Below are positions 21,403 through 28,050 of a stretch of 36,034 nucleotides of DNA, one piece after another. Both the position numbers and the translations under genes were made by a program. The notes beneath the pieces were generated by a model that saw only the letters and a list, made by a program, of their open reading frames with translations, had not been told where the DNA came from and searched no databases. The DNA is from a virus: positions 1 through 36,034 of the IMG/VR virus record IMGVR_UViG_3300012532_000008, one strand, 5' to 3'. Position 1 is the first letter of the stretch. Each line of letters begins with the position of its first letter.

Positions 21403-21599
21403 AGCTGCACCTTTACCAGCCCGCACGTATTGCCGTTCGCGTCCCTCAGCCGGCGCAGCTCGCCCGTCTGCATGTCGAACCCGGTGCCGTGCTCGTCCCT
21501 GAGATCCTGAGCGAGCGTTTCGAGGATGCGGATTACTTCAAGCGTCGGCCGCGGTTGGAAAGCGTCGTTGTCCGTGTTGATTGTGATCGTGATGTTCAT
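21399..21599 (-). CDS. Small hypothetical protein
   Basis: A 66-residue protein with ATGA overlaps at both ends. An N-terminal strand (MNITITINTDNDAF) is followed by a helix (TLEVIRILETLAQDLRDEH) and a short C-terminal strand around LRDANGNTCGLVKV. The beta-alpha-beta layout is like other small phage early proteins. No family recognised. Confidence 0.65.
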   Translation of the reverse strand: MNITITINTDNDAFQPRPTLEVIRILETLAQDLRDEHGTGFDMQTGELRRLRDANGNTCGLVKVQL

Positions 21600-21811
21600 T
21601 CGGCGCCCCCTTCCTCTACGCGCCACTGGCAACAGCTCTGCCCGATGTATTCCCCGGCGCCGCGGTCGTGAGCCCCCAGCCCGGGCGCCACCCGGAACCA
21701 GGCCCCGCGCCGCGCCGCGATCGGCCGGCCGCATTCGGCGCAGTCGTGCGGCTTCCGCGTCCGCATCAGCCGCCACCCGTTGATCGTCGTTCCGATTGGA
21801 TAAAGTCGCAT
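21596..21811 (-). CDS. Small zinc-finger protein
   Basis: A 71-residue protein; AGGAGG lies eight bases before the ATG. CAECGRPI near residue 24 followed by a basic, aromatic stretch (ARRGAWFRVAP) and a SCCQW near residue 59 suggests a zinc finger of the CxxC...CC type. The stop is coupled to the next gene by ATGA. Function unknown. Confidence 0.65.
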   Translation of the reverse strand: MRLYPIGTTINGWRLMRTRKPHDCAECGRPIAARRGAWFRVAPGLGAHDRGAGEYIGQSCCQWRVEEGGAE

Positions 21812-21873
21812 GTTGGCTGCCTCCTGTATGTAAGGCGACCGGGGGGACCGTCCCCCCGGCCTGTTTGGCGGGA

Positions 21874-22209
21874 CTAGAACCGCTCCCCGGCGAGCGTTCC
21901 CATGCTGGAGGCGGGCGACGTCGGCAGCGCCTCGGCGTGCTCTGCGTAGGCGGCGAGGATGAGATCGCGCACCCGGTTGGAAGCGTCGTCGAGCACCGGC
22001 CGCAGCAGCGCGAACGATCGCCGCTCGCCGTTGACCGAATACTGACGCGCCGGGAACGTCACATTGCGGCCGTTCCCCGTCCGGCGCTCCCACACCGAGA
22101 ACCCGATCAGTTTCATGCCGGCGAGCGGGCCCTCCGTAAAGTGCAGCTCCGCGTCTGCGAGCTTGCCAGGGGGGTTCCCCTTGTCGTTCGGGACGATGAT
22201 TACTTTCAT
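21874..22209 (-). CDS. Small alpha-beta protein, possible SpoVG-like fold
   Basis: A 111-residue protein; the ATG at 22209 follows GGAG and AACCGCC. The order of a first strand (MKVIIVPND), LADAELHFTEG, a GFSVWERRTG strand-turn, NVTFPARQY, and a C-terminal helix (ASNRVRDLILAAYAEH) resembles the SpoVG family, small nucleic-acid-binding proteins with a similar strand order and final helix. Identity is too low to be sure by eye. Confidence 0.6.
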   Translation of the reverse strand: MKVIIVPNDKGNPPGKLADAELHFTEGPLAGMKLIGFSVWERRTGNGRNVTFPARQYSVNGERRSFALLRPVLDDASNRVRDLILAAYAEHAEALPTSPASSMGTLAGERF

Positions 22210-22292
22210 GGCGGTTTGCTCCATCCGTTCGAAGGGGCGGAATTGCCCCAGCGGAGGCAGGCGAAGTGCCCCCGCTGCGACCTTCCCGCCGG

Positions 22293-22652
22293 CTACAGCT
22301 TTGCGCTTCCGTCTGCGTTGTAGCGGTGCGGGTTCCGAATCTCGTCCGGCGCCTTGGGCCGGATGATCTCCCTGTAGTGGCCGCTCTGGTGTTCCTCATA
22401 CACCACCGGCTCCGGCTCCGGCAGCTCGAACCGGCGCCGCTCTTCCTTCGTCGCGGCCTTGGCTTCCTTCTGCGCCAGTGCAAACGCGCGCGCCCAACTC
22501 GACGCGCACGGCAGCCCGCAAAACTGGTGTTTGGTCAGCTTGCCACCAGGCGCAATGTGCAGCTCCGCCCAGCCCGCCGGCAGACTCACGAACCCGACCG
22601 AATCAATCGCTTGCTCCGCTCCGCATTCCTCGCACCTGACAAACGCTGCCAT
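22293..22652 (-). CDS. Zinc-finger-like early protein
   Basis: A 119-residue protein; AAAGGGGG precedes the ATG. CEECGAEQ near residue 7 and HQFCGLPCASSW near residue 42 form a four-cysteine site followed by a helix rich in Ala, Lys and Glu. The C-terminal ~45 residues are polar and Pro-rich. The second gene transcribed from the leftward promoter, so probably very early. Function unknown; could act on host transcription or replication. Confidence 0.65.
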   Translation of the reverse strand: MAAFVRCEECGAEQAIDSVGFVSLPAGWAELHIAPGGKLTKHQFCGLPCASSWARAFALAQKEAKAATKEERRRFELPEPEPVVYEEHQSGHYREIIRPKAPDEIRNPHRYNADGSAKL

Positions 22653-22700
22653 ACCTGCCCCCTTTCGATTACGACTCTGATTGCCGGCCCTGGCCTACGC

Positions 22701-22853
22701 TCACAAAGAGCGGTTCCGCTGGAGCCAGACTGCGCGCTCGCCATCGTCAGCGCGCAGACTCCACAGTGCCCGCCGTCGCATGACATCAGCAGCGAGCGCG
22801 ATGCTCAGGACGAACGCCGCGACGACCAGCAGAACGATTGCCCCTGAACTCAT
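22701..22853 (-). CDS. 50-residue single-TM protein, first leftward gene
   Basis: The ATG at 22853 has AAGGAG nine bases upstream. Residues 5-22 form one hydrophobic helix (AIVLLVVAAFVLSIALAA), followed by a basic, polar C-terminal half (DVMRRRALWSL, QRNRSL) predicted cytoplasmic. As the first gene after the leftward promoter it is likely expressed earliest. An early membrane protein may alter the host envelope or exclude other phages, which is a guess. Confidence 0.6.
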   Translation of the reverse strand: MSSGAIVLLVVAAFVLSIALAADVMRRRALWSLRADDGERAVWLQRNRSL

Positions 22854-22869
22854 GGCGGTTAGCTCCTTC

Positions 22870-22889
22870 CCCCGCGGATGGATGCGGGG
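22870..22889 (-). promoter_or_regulatory. Leader hairpin before first leftward gene
   Basis: In the transcript CCCCGC pairs with GCGGGG around ATCCATCC. The stem ends two bases before the AAGGAG of the gene starting at 22853. It could modulate ribosome access or protect the 5' end. Confidence 0.45.
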
Positions 22890-22898
22890 CGAGCGGCA

Positions 22899-22928
22899 AC
22901 GTTACCATGCGGGCGTGTTTGCTGTCAA
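22899..22928 (-). promoter_or_regulatory. Leftward sigma70-like promoter candidate
   Basis: On the minus strand TTGACA lies at 22928-22923. Eighteen bases further on is TAACGT (22904-22899), preceded by TGG as a weak extended -10. The -35 is perfect but the -10 is poor. Its position just before the long leftward gene run makes it the best candidate for the early promoter. Confidence 0.45.
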
Positions 22929-23159
22929 GCGTGCTGTGCAGCGTGCGCTATTGCAGGACACACTACCGCTTGGGGCGAAGGTGCCGGGCGCCGAGTGCAG
23001 CGAAGGGGCGTGTATTCCCTAGCCTTTTCCGCTGGGTCTGATAAGGGAGCTTCCGTTACCTTGGCCGTCGCTGCCCAGCGTGCTTACCAGCAGGGGCAAC
23101 CACTCTGCCCCAGGCGGGACTTGGCACACACTGAGGGGCGATGCCTCGACCTGGCCGCA

Positions 23160-23218
23160 GGGGGAGGGGGGGGGAGGCCCCTTCTGGCACGGACCCGCGG
23201 GGCGCGGGGGTAGGGGGG
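23160..23218 (+). other. G-run tracts with G-quadruplex potential
   Basis: The plus strand has runs of five and nine Gs separated by A at 23160-23174, then near 23199-23218 runs of GGGG, GGGGG and GGGGGG spaced by short loops. Several runs of four or more Gs within 60 bases can fold as G-quadruplexes. Role unknown. Confidence 0.5.
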
Positions 23219-23413
23219 TGTCCTCACGCCAAAATTTCTCCTAAAAATTTTCAACTTTGCGGGAAAGAGTGTCCCCTGCGGGCTACAGGCGAAAGCAGGC
23301 GTATGTTCTATTTCGGCACACTGTTCGCGTTTGGTGACACTTCGCTCTATCTTGTTGTGTTTATTCAGAATCAGAAGGGGCTTAGGAGGGGCTCCAAAGG
23401 GCCTCTGGAGGGC

Positions 23414-23456
23414 CCATCACCATCACCATCACTCTTAATAGTAGCTATATAGCTAC
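23414..23456 (+). repeat. Iteron-like CCATCA array with adjacent AT-rich palindrome (candidate origin)
   Basis: Three tandem CCATCA units (23414-23431) are followed by AT-rich sequence holding a perfect 16-base palindrome, GTAGCTATATAGCTAC (23441-23456). The array and its left flank (GGAGGGCCCATCACC) match the reverse complement of the linker DNA of the replication initiator gene near 6940-6965. Repeats beside an AT-rich dyad are typical of phage origins; the sharing with the initiator gene supports, but does not prove, an origin role. Confidence 0.5.
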
Positions 23457-23649
23457 CAAGAAGATCTAAGAACCCCTACGCGCGCGCGTGGCTGACTTCT
23501 GTTATCCTTCTGGCGCTGGATGAGCAACCGCTGCGGGGGAACCGTCCCTTGCGTCCTGGGCAAACGGCTGGCGGGCCGGCGAGGCTCACTCAACCACTCG
23601 TCGACGGGGCGCACACCACACGGAAGCCATGGCCGTCGCGTATCCAGTA

Positions 23650-23696
23650 GGCCGCGTCTCGGGGCTCGCACCCCTGGGGGCGCGGCCGTTTTGTTG
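23650..23696 (+). terminator. Rho-independent-like terminator
   Basis: GGCCGCG (23650) pairs with CGCGGCC (23681), with an inner GGGG/CCCC pairing, followed by GTTTTGTTG. This is the standard intrinsic terminator form on the plus strand. With no gene just upstream, it may end a short noncoding RNA or insulate the late promoter region. Confidence 0.5.
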
Positions 23697-23716
23697 AAGG
23701 GTGGCGGCGTTCAGCT

Positions 23717-23731
23717 CACAGTCGGACTGTG
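23717..23731. promoter_or_regulatory. Operator-like inverted repeat
   Basis: CACAGTC-G-GACTGTG is a perfect 7+7 dyad with a one-base centre, about 200 bases before the rightward promoter. Its size fits a dimeric repressor or activator site. No regulator gene is visible in the window. Confidence 0.4.
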
Positions 23732-23936
23732 CTCAGCGCGGGGCCAGAACGCCGCTCGCAGGGGAGGGCCGGTTGGTGCGGATACACCGACGGCTGCTGG
23801 GGAGTGTGTAGGAGTTACATAGTTGGTCGTAATGAAACCGAACTGAGCGGGGGAGCAAAACGCCCAATTCGGCCTCAACCAGCCACGTGGAGCACAATCG
23901 CTGCCAAGCCGCGACGTGTGTGCTATTTTCGGACAC

Positions 23937-23965
23937 TTGACAGCCGATAGCAGCGCGCTCACAAT
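23937..23965 (+). promoter_or_regulatory. Rightward sigma70-like promoter
   Basis: TTGACA at 23937-23942, a 17-base spacer, then CACAAT at 23960-23965. The -35 is perfect and the -10 matches four of six bases. Transcription would start near 23972, about 28 bases before the ATG at 24000, whose GAGG lies in that leader. GGACAC sits directly before the -35. Confidence 0.6.
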
Positions 23966-23999
23966 CCGCATTCAACACGATTCTTCCGAGGAATTCTGT

Positions 24000-24242
24000 A
24001 TGGTGCCTTACATTGGGGCGTCTGTTTTGTTCGTGCTCACGTCCGGCGAGCGCAGGCCCGCGATCGTCACGAGCCTCAACCCGGACGGCACGATCAACGG
24101 CCAGGTCATTCCCGATCCAAGTGATGCCGTGATGCTCGCGGCGACGAGCGGCACCCGTCCGTTCATCGGCGTGGGCTTCGGAGAACACCCTGGGCAATGG
24201 CACTGGCAGCCCCCGCCGTCCGCCGATCCCAGACGCATCTAA
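24000..24242 (+). CDS. Small protein, first rightward gene
   Basis: An 80-residue protein; the ATG at 24000 has GAGG eight bases upstream and follows a good promoter. Beta-rich and compact: YIGASVLFVLTSG, PAIVTSLNPDGTINGQVI, and a C-terminal Trp/His/Pro-rich GQWHWQPPP. Similar small beta-barrel-like proteins occur near phage terminase genes, but no family is recognised. Function unknown. Confidence 0.65.
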   Translation: MVPYIGASVLFVLTSGERRPAIVTSLNPDGTINGQVIPDPSDAVMLAATSGTRPFIGVGFGEHPGQWHWQPPPSADPRRI

Positions 24243-24297
24243 CCAAGCGAAGAGACCGCTGGCCCGACTCCATAGGACCGGGCACGGTCTGTGAATA

Positions 24298-24337
24298 GGG
24301 GGACCGGCGCCACGTCTACGGGCACCGCCGGTCCCCC
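24298..24337 (+). other. Perfect 12-bp hairpin before a gene lacking a ribosome binding site
   Basis: GGGGGACCGGCG pairs perfectly with CGCCGGTCCCCC around a 16-base loop. It ends nine bases before the ATG at 24347. No U-run follows. It may attenuate transcription from the upstream promoter or control translation of the next gene. Confidence 0.55.
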
Positions 24338-24346
24338 GCCTGAATC

Positions 24347-25090
24347 ATGGCGCGCCGATACGTTTTCTCCGACGAGGATCTCCCCGATCCGCCCGCGCCC
24401 TGGGTCTGGCGCATCAACCCGGCTGATCCCAGCCGGTTTGCCTACCCGCCTGGCGGCGCCGACGATTGGGTTGAGCTTCCCTCCGACATCCTGGCGATCA
24501 AGGTCGTCACCCGCTCTGGCGGCGAGCCGGCGGTTGAACTGAGTTGCCGCGACGGCGTTTACCAGCTTCGCCAGTGGGAATCCGCCGACACGCTCTGCAT
24601 CGTCAAGGTTTCGGCGTTCCGCCCTCGCTCGTTCCAGGAAGCGGTCGAGCAGGAGAGGAACGGGCTGATCCGCGACATCCAGCGAAGCGAAGAGGCGAAC
24701 TGGAGCGCGCAGATCCCGCGTGAACCCGCGCGCCCGATCGGCCCCCCTGATCTCCAGTCGATCGGCAACGTCCTGAAGGACGTCTACGGCGACTACGTTC
24801 GCCAGCAGATTGAGGACTCCCCCAAGGGAATCCTGTCGCTGCTCGACGATGGCGGGCCGGCTTCGCGCTTTTCCGGAGAACCCGGGCAGATCATCCGCTA
24901 CGCCGCGCAGCCAGTTCCACAGATTCTCGCGTTGGATTTTTCCCAAGTTTTCTACCAGCTCCAGAACGATCCGGAGCGATTTATAAAGCAGCTCTCGACC
25001 GAAGACGTCCAGCAGATCCTGGCGTTGCCGCCGGAGAATCGCATCCGGAATCTGATCGAGCAAATTACCTCAGCATTGCCAAAGAAATAA
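24347..25090 (+). CDS. Hypothetical protein upstream of terminase
   Basis: A 247-residue protein whose ATG lacks a Shine-Dalgarno site and directly follows a stable hairpin. The N-terminal half is beta-rich (YVFSDEDLPDPP, WVELPSDILAIKVV, VELSCRDGVYQLRQW), the middle is helical, and the C-terminal part repeats short helices (QILALDFSQVFYQL, VQQILALPPENRI). No known family. Position before the small terminase suggests a packaging or early-late accessory role, which is not shown. Confidence 0.65.
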   Translation: MARRYVFSDEDLPDPPAPWVWRINPADPSRFAYPPGGADDWVELPSDILAIKVVTRSGGEPAVELSCRDGVYQLRQWESADTLCIVKVSAFRPRSFQEAVEQERNGLIRDIQRSEEANWSAQIPREPARPIGPPDLQSIGNVLKDVYGDYVRQQIEDSPKGILSLLDDGGPASRFSGEPGQIIRYAAQPVPQILALDFSQVFYQLQNDPERFIKQLSTEDVQQILALPPENRIRNLIEQITSALPKK

Positions 25091-25112
25091 CGGCTGGGCG
25101 ACCCTATCGGCT

Positions 25113-25697
25113 ATGTCGGACAGACAGCCGGAGGCGAGCCCTGCCCCGCCGGTGGCGGTGGAAACCGCCCGCTTTGCGCGGGATGGCGAAGCGCTGCCCC
25201 CCTACGTGGCCGGCGGTCCTGACATGCAGAAGGCGCAGGGCGCCGCCCGCCAACTCCCCCACGAACTCTACGCCGCCCGCGTGGCGATCGTGGCGGCCCT
25301 GAAAACAGAAAACTACACCCGGAAACAGATTGCGGAAGCCCTCGGCATGACGCAGGGCGGTGTGCATTGGTGCATCCGGAAGGCGCGCGAGCGCGAGCTG
25401 CTCAAGAACGGCATGGCCGAGACGATCGAGCTGCTCGAAAACGAAGCGCTCCCGCTGGCGGTCGAGGGGCTCTTGAAGGACTTGCGGAAAGGCAACCAGG
25501 CCGCCTATCTCGCCACCCTCCAGGGGAAAGGGCTCCTGCGGAACTACAACCAGGTGAAAAACGAAGGGGGCGGCGGGGGCGCCAATCTCGCGTTCCAATT
25601 CAACTTCGTCACCCCGGACGGGAAGGCGATCGAGCGCCCGGCGCTGCCGGAGCTGCCCGGCCAGGTCTTCGGCGTCGAACGGACGGATCCGGAATGA
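25113..25697 (+). CDS. terS: Small terminase subunit-like DNA-binding protein
   Basis: A 194-residue protein with no strong ribosome binding site. After a disordered N-terminus, residues ~68-92 form a helix-turn-helix (TRKQIAEALGMTQGGVHWCIRK), followed by helices and a Gly-rich C-terminus. It lies directly before the large terminase and overlaps it as ATGA, the usual place of TerS, which recognises phage DNA for packaging. The call rests on the HTH and position rather than sequence identity. Confidence 0.7.
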   Translation: MSDRQPEASPAPPVAVETARFARDGEALPPYVAGGPDMQKAQGAARQLPHELYAARVAIVAALKTENYTRKQIAEALGMTQGGVHWCIRKARERELLKNGMAETIELLENEALPLAVEGLLKDLRKGNQAAYLATLQGKGLLRNYNQVKNEGGGGGANLAFQFNFVTPDGKAIERPALPELPGQVFGVERTDPE

Positions 25698-27196
25698 GCC
25701 TCTCGCTTCCGGCGCCAGCCAATACGTCCGGCGTCTCGCAACTGCTCTACAACCCGTATCAGCAAGCATTTCTGGCGGCCCTTCTGAAGCGCTCCGCGGC
25801 CGGCTGGGCGTTCAATCGGCTCTCCCTCTTCGCCGGCCGCCGCGGCGGGAAGACGAAGATTGGGGGCGTAGCGACGGTCATGAAGGCCATGGAGGCGCGC
25901 GATCGCCTGCTGTGGGTCTGCGCGCCGACCTATCCGGACCTGAACGACTTCGTCATGCCGGCGGTTTTCGAACAGCTCAACATCGACTGGATCGCGGACT
26001 ACAAGGCGTCGTTTCAGACGCTCATCCTGAAAAACGGCTCGAAAATCCAGTTCCGCTCGCTCGACGACCCAAACAAGGGCCGCGGCCCCGGTCTGGACTT
26101 CGCGTGGCTCGACGAAACCCGAAAGATTCAACAACTTGCCTGGGACACGCTCCTGCCGGCGCTCGCGGACCGGCAAGGGCAGGCGATCTTCACGACGACC
26201 CCGAACAGCTTCGACTGGTGCTATGAGCGCCTGTGGGCCCCGGCCGAACAGGGGGAACCAGGGTTTTGGGCCGCGAAATACCGGACGATCGACAACCCGT
26301 TCATCAAAAAATCCGAGATCGAAGCGCTGCGCCGGCAGATGGATCCGCTGTTCTTCCAGCAGGAATTCGAGGCCGACTTCGTCTCCTTCGCCGGCCGGAT
26401 CTACGACATCGAAAAAGCGATCCTGCGGACCGACGACCAGATCCGCACGGTGCTCCCGGAGTGGCCGAAGATCGACCCGACACGGACCGTCATGGTCGGC
26501 CTGGACCCCGGCGCCGATCACCCGTTCGCCGCGGTGCTGCTCGCGGTCTCCGAGGAAGGGCTCGTCGTCATCGGGGAGCATCTCCAGCGCAATCGGCCGG
26601 TCATCGAGCACGTCCGCCAGCTCCAGGCGCTCCTGGGCAAATTCAACCCTGAACGGCCATTTACGCCGGATCGCTGGGCGATTGACCGGTCCCAACGGCA
26701 GACCGCGATCGAGCTGGCGCAGTTCGGCATCTACGCGCAACAGGCGGAAAACCGCGTCGTCGACGGCATCCGGCGCGTGCAGGGCTGGCTGGCCGCCGAC
26801 CAGCTCTTTTTCATCGAGAAACTCGTTCCGCAGACGATCAAGCAAATGCGGGGCTACCGATGGGCGGACAACACCCGTCCTGACGGTCAGGTTCGCCCGG
26901 AAGCGGTCTGGAAGGAAAACGACGACCTACCGGACGCCCTCCGCTACGCGGTTATGACCTGGCCGGAGCTGCCGAAGCGCGACGAGGCGCCCTCCGCCGG
27001 CCGGCGCGACGTCTCGAACTTCTCCGAAATCGAACAGTGGGCGCTGGACCGCATGGCGCGGGTCAATCGGCGCGAGGCCGGCATCGAGGACGAGGACGAG
27101 GAATCCTCCGGAATGCTCAGCCCGGCGGCCGGCGGCAGCGCCCTTGGCGACTTCTACGGCGGCGGTGGCCGCGGCTACTTCCTGGACGAGTCATAA
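25694..27196 (+). CDS. terL: Large terminase subunit (ATPase-nuclease)
   Basis: A 500-residue protein with an ATGA-coupled start. Motifs in order: Walker A LFAGRRGGKT (residue ~45), adenine-binding-like WVCAPTY, Walker B DFAWLDE (~135-141), coupling motif TTTP (~167), and a C-terminal RNase-H-like nuclease with MVGLDPG, WAIDRSQRQT and NDDLPDALRYAV. It cuts and pumps phage DNA into the prohead through the portal. The C-terminus has an acidic stretch and a Gly-rich tail. Confidence 0.93.
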   Translation: MSLSLPAPANTSGVSQLLYNPYQQAFLAALLKRSAAGWAFNRLSLFAGRRGGKTKIGGVATVMKAMEARDRLLWVCAPTYPDLNDFVMPAVFEQLNIDWIADYKASFQTLILKNGSKIQFRSLDDPNKGRGPGLDFAWLDETRKIQQLAWDTLLPALADRQGQAIFTTTPNSFDWCYERLWAPAEQGEPGFWAAKYRTIDNPFIKKSEIEALRRQMDPLFFQQEFEADFVSFAGRIYDIEKAILRTDDQIRTVLPEWPKIDPTRTVMVGLDPGADHPFAAVLLAVSEEGLVVIGEHLQRNRPVIEHVRQLQALLGKFNPERPFTPDRWAIDRSQRQTAIELAQFGIYAQQAENRVVDGIRRVQGWLAADQLFFIEKLVPQTIKQMRGYRWADNTRPDGQVRPEAVWKENDDLPDALRYAVMTWPELPKRDEAPSAGRRDVSNFSEIEQWALDRMARVNRREAGIEDEDEESSGMLSPAAGGSALGDFYGGGGRGYFLDES

Positions 27197-27199
27197 CCG

Positions 27200-27562
27200 A
27201 TGAACACGCTTCCCTCCGGCCCGATCTACCAGCTCTCGCCCTGGCGGCATCCGTTTCGGTTCGCTGGTCTGTCGATCCGGCGCTTCGTCATCCGCGAGCT
27301 GCGCCGGTTCCACATCCGGGACGACAACAACGCCACGAGCCCGCTGGACGGCGACTTCGACGGCGGCGAGATCCCCCACGAGCTGCAGCACTTTCAGAGG
27401 GGCGAGCTCGTTCCGTTCAAGGGGCTCATGTTCCGCGTCGGCAAGGTCGTCGGCGGCCCGATGCCCGCGGTGATCCTCGTGCCGGTCGGGCTCACCCGCG
27501 GGACGAAGCTCCGCACCATGCGGCAATTCCGCGATCGCGCGCGCGCGCAGAAGAGGGCCTGA
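27200..27562 (+). CDS. Hypothetical protein between terminase and portal
   Basis: A 120-residue basic protein; weak ribosome binding site. The central part is beta-like (PFRFAGLSIRRFVIRELRRFHI, GELVPFKGLMFRVGKVV, PAVILVPVG) and the C-terminus is strongly basic. It overlaps the next start as TGATG. No family recognised. It may be a head or packaging accessory protein. Confidence 0.65.
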   Translation: MNTLPSGPIYQLSPWRHPFRFAGLSIRRFVIRELRRFHIRDDNNATSPLDGDFDGGEIPHELQHFQRGELVPFKGLMFRVGKVVGGPMPAVILVPVGLTRGTKLRTMRQFRDRARAQKRA

Positions 27563-28041
27563 TGTTCATTCCGAAATTCATCTTGGAGACGCTGTTCTCT
27601 GCGATCGCCGCGCACCGTGAGGGCGCCGCGCGCGTGGCGCACCTGGAAGCCGAAAACGCCCGGCTGAAGGCGAGCTGCGATTGGCTGGCGCAGCACGTGT
27701 CGGAGCTGAAGGTCGAGCGGTCGATGCTCTTCGAGCGCGTCCTCCAGGTCCAGCTCCCGGTCTTCGAAGTCGCCCGCCAGGAAGCGCGCGAGATCCCCGC
27801 CCGCGATCTCCCGCCGGAGATGACCCCAGAAGCGCTGAAGTCGATGGCCGCGCGTTTCGTCGCGCCGATGTCGACCGGCGAAAAAGGACAGGTCTACCGG
27901 CCGACCGCGGAGGAACCGCTGGACGTCGCGCTGGCGGAATCGCAGGCGGCGATGTCGATTTTCGAGGATATGGGCGACGAGCGCGCCGCGAAAGCGGGCG
28001 CCGGCTGGAGCGAAACCGGCGAGCTGGCTTTTTCGAAGTAG
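27562..28041 (+). CDS. Coiled-coil protein upstream of portal
   Basis: A 159-residue protein starting at an ATG that overlaps the upstream stop as TGATG. Residues ~10-60 form a coiled coil (AARVAHLEAENARLKAS), then a helical, Pro-rich middle (PARDLPPEMTPEALK) and an acidic Ala-rich C-terminus. No recognised family. It lies ten bases before the portal gene. Confidence 0.65.
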   Translation: MFIPKFILETLFSAIAAHREGAARVAHLEAENARLKASCDWLAQHVSELKVERSMLFERVLQVQLPVFEVARQEAREIPARDLPPEMTPEALKSMAARFVAPMSTGEKGQVYRPTAEEPLDVALAESQAAMSIFEDMGDERAAKAGAGWSETGELAFSK

Positions 28042-28050
28042 GGAGCATCC

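Larger units (their letters stand above)
22929..23936. other. Noncoding early/late intergenic control region
   Basis: About 1.0 kb between the divergent promoters without a convincing gene. Short open frames here have Arg/Gly/Pro-rich translations and no ribosome binding sites. The region holds G-run tracts (23160-23218), a low-GC patch near 23230-23252 (AAAATTT, then AAAAATTTT), an iteron-like array with an AT-rich palindrome (23414-23456), a terminator-like hairpin (23650-23696), a dyad (23717-23731), and four GTGTCC/GGACAC hexamers (22956, 23218, 23269, 23931). It probably carries the replication origin and the early/late switch. Confidence 0.6.

Noticed and set aside
23415-23441. CATCAC repeated three times followed by TCT and stop codons looks like a vector His-tag
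   Set aside because: The same array with similar flanks occurs in the replication initiator gene (6940-6960), and no other vector sequence is seen, so it is native.
23141-23452. Plus-strand open frame in the control region
   Set aside because: Low-complexity start from G-runs, no ribosome binding site; its only protein-like part (GPSPSPS) comes from the iteron-like repeats.
23520-23822. Plus-strand open frame across the terminator-like hairpin
   Set aside because: No good ribosome site, Arg/Gly-rich translation, and it crosses a strong hairpin with a U-run.
25544-26845. Long minus-strand open frame opposite the large terminase
   Set aside because: It is antisense to clear terminase motifs; long antisense frames are expected in GC-rich DNA with biased third positions.
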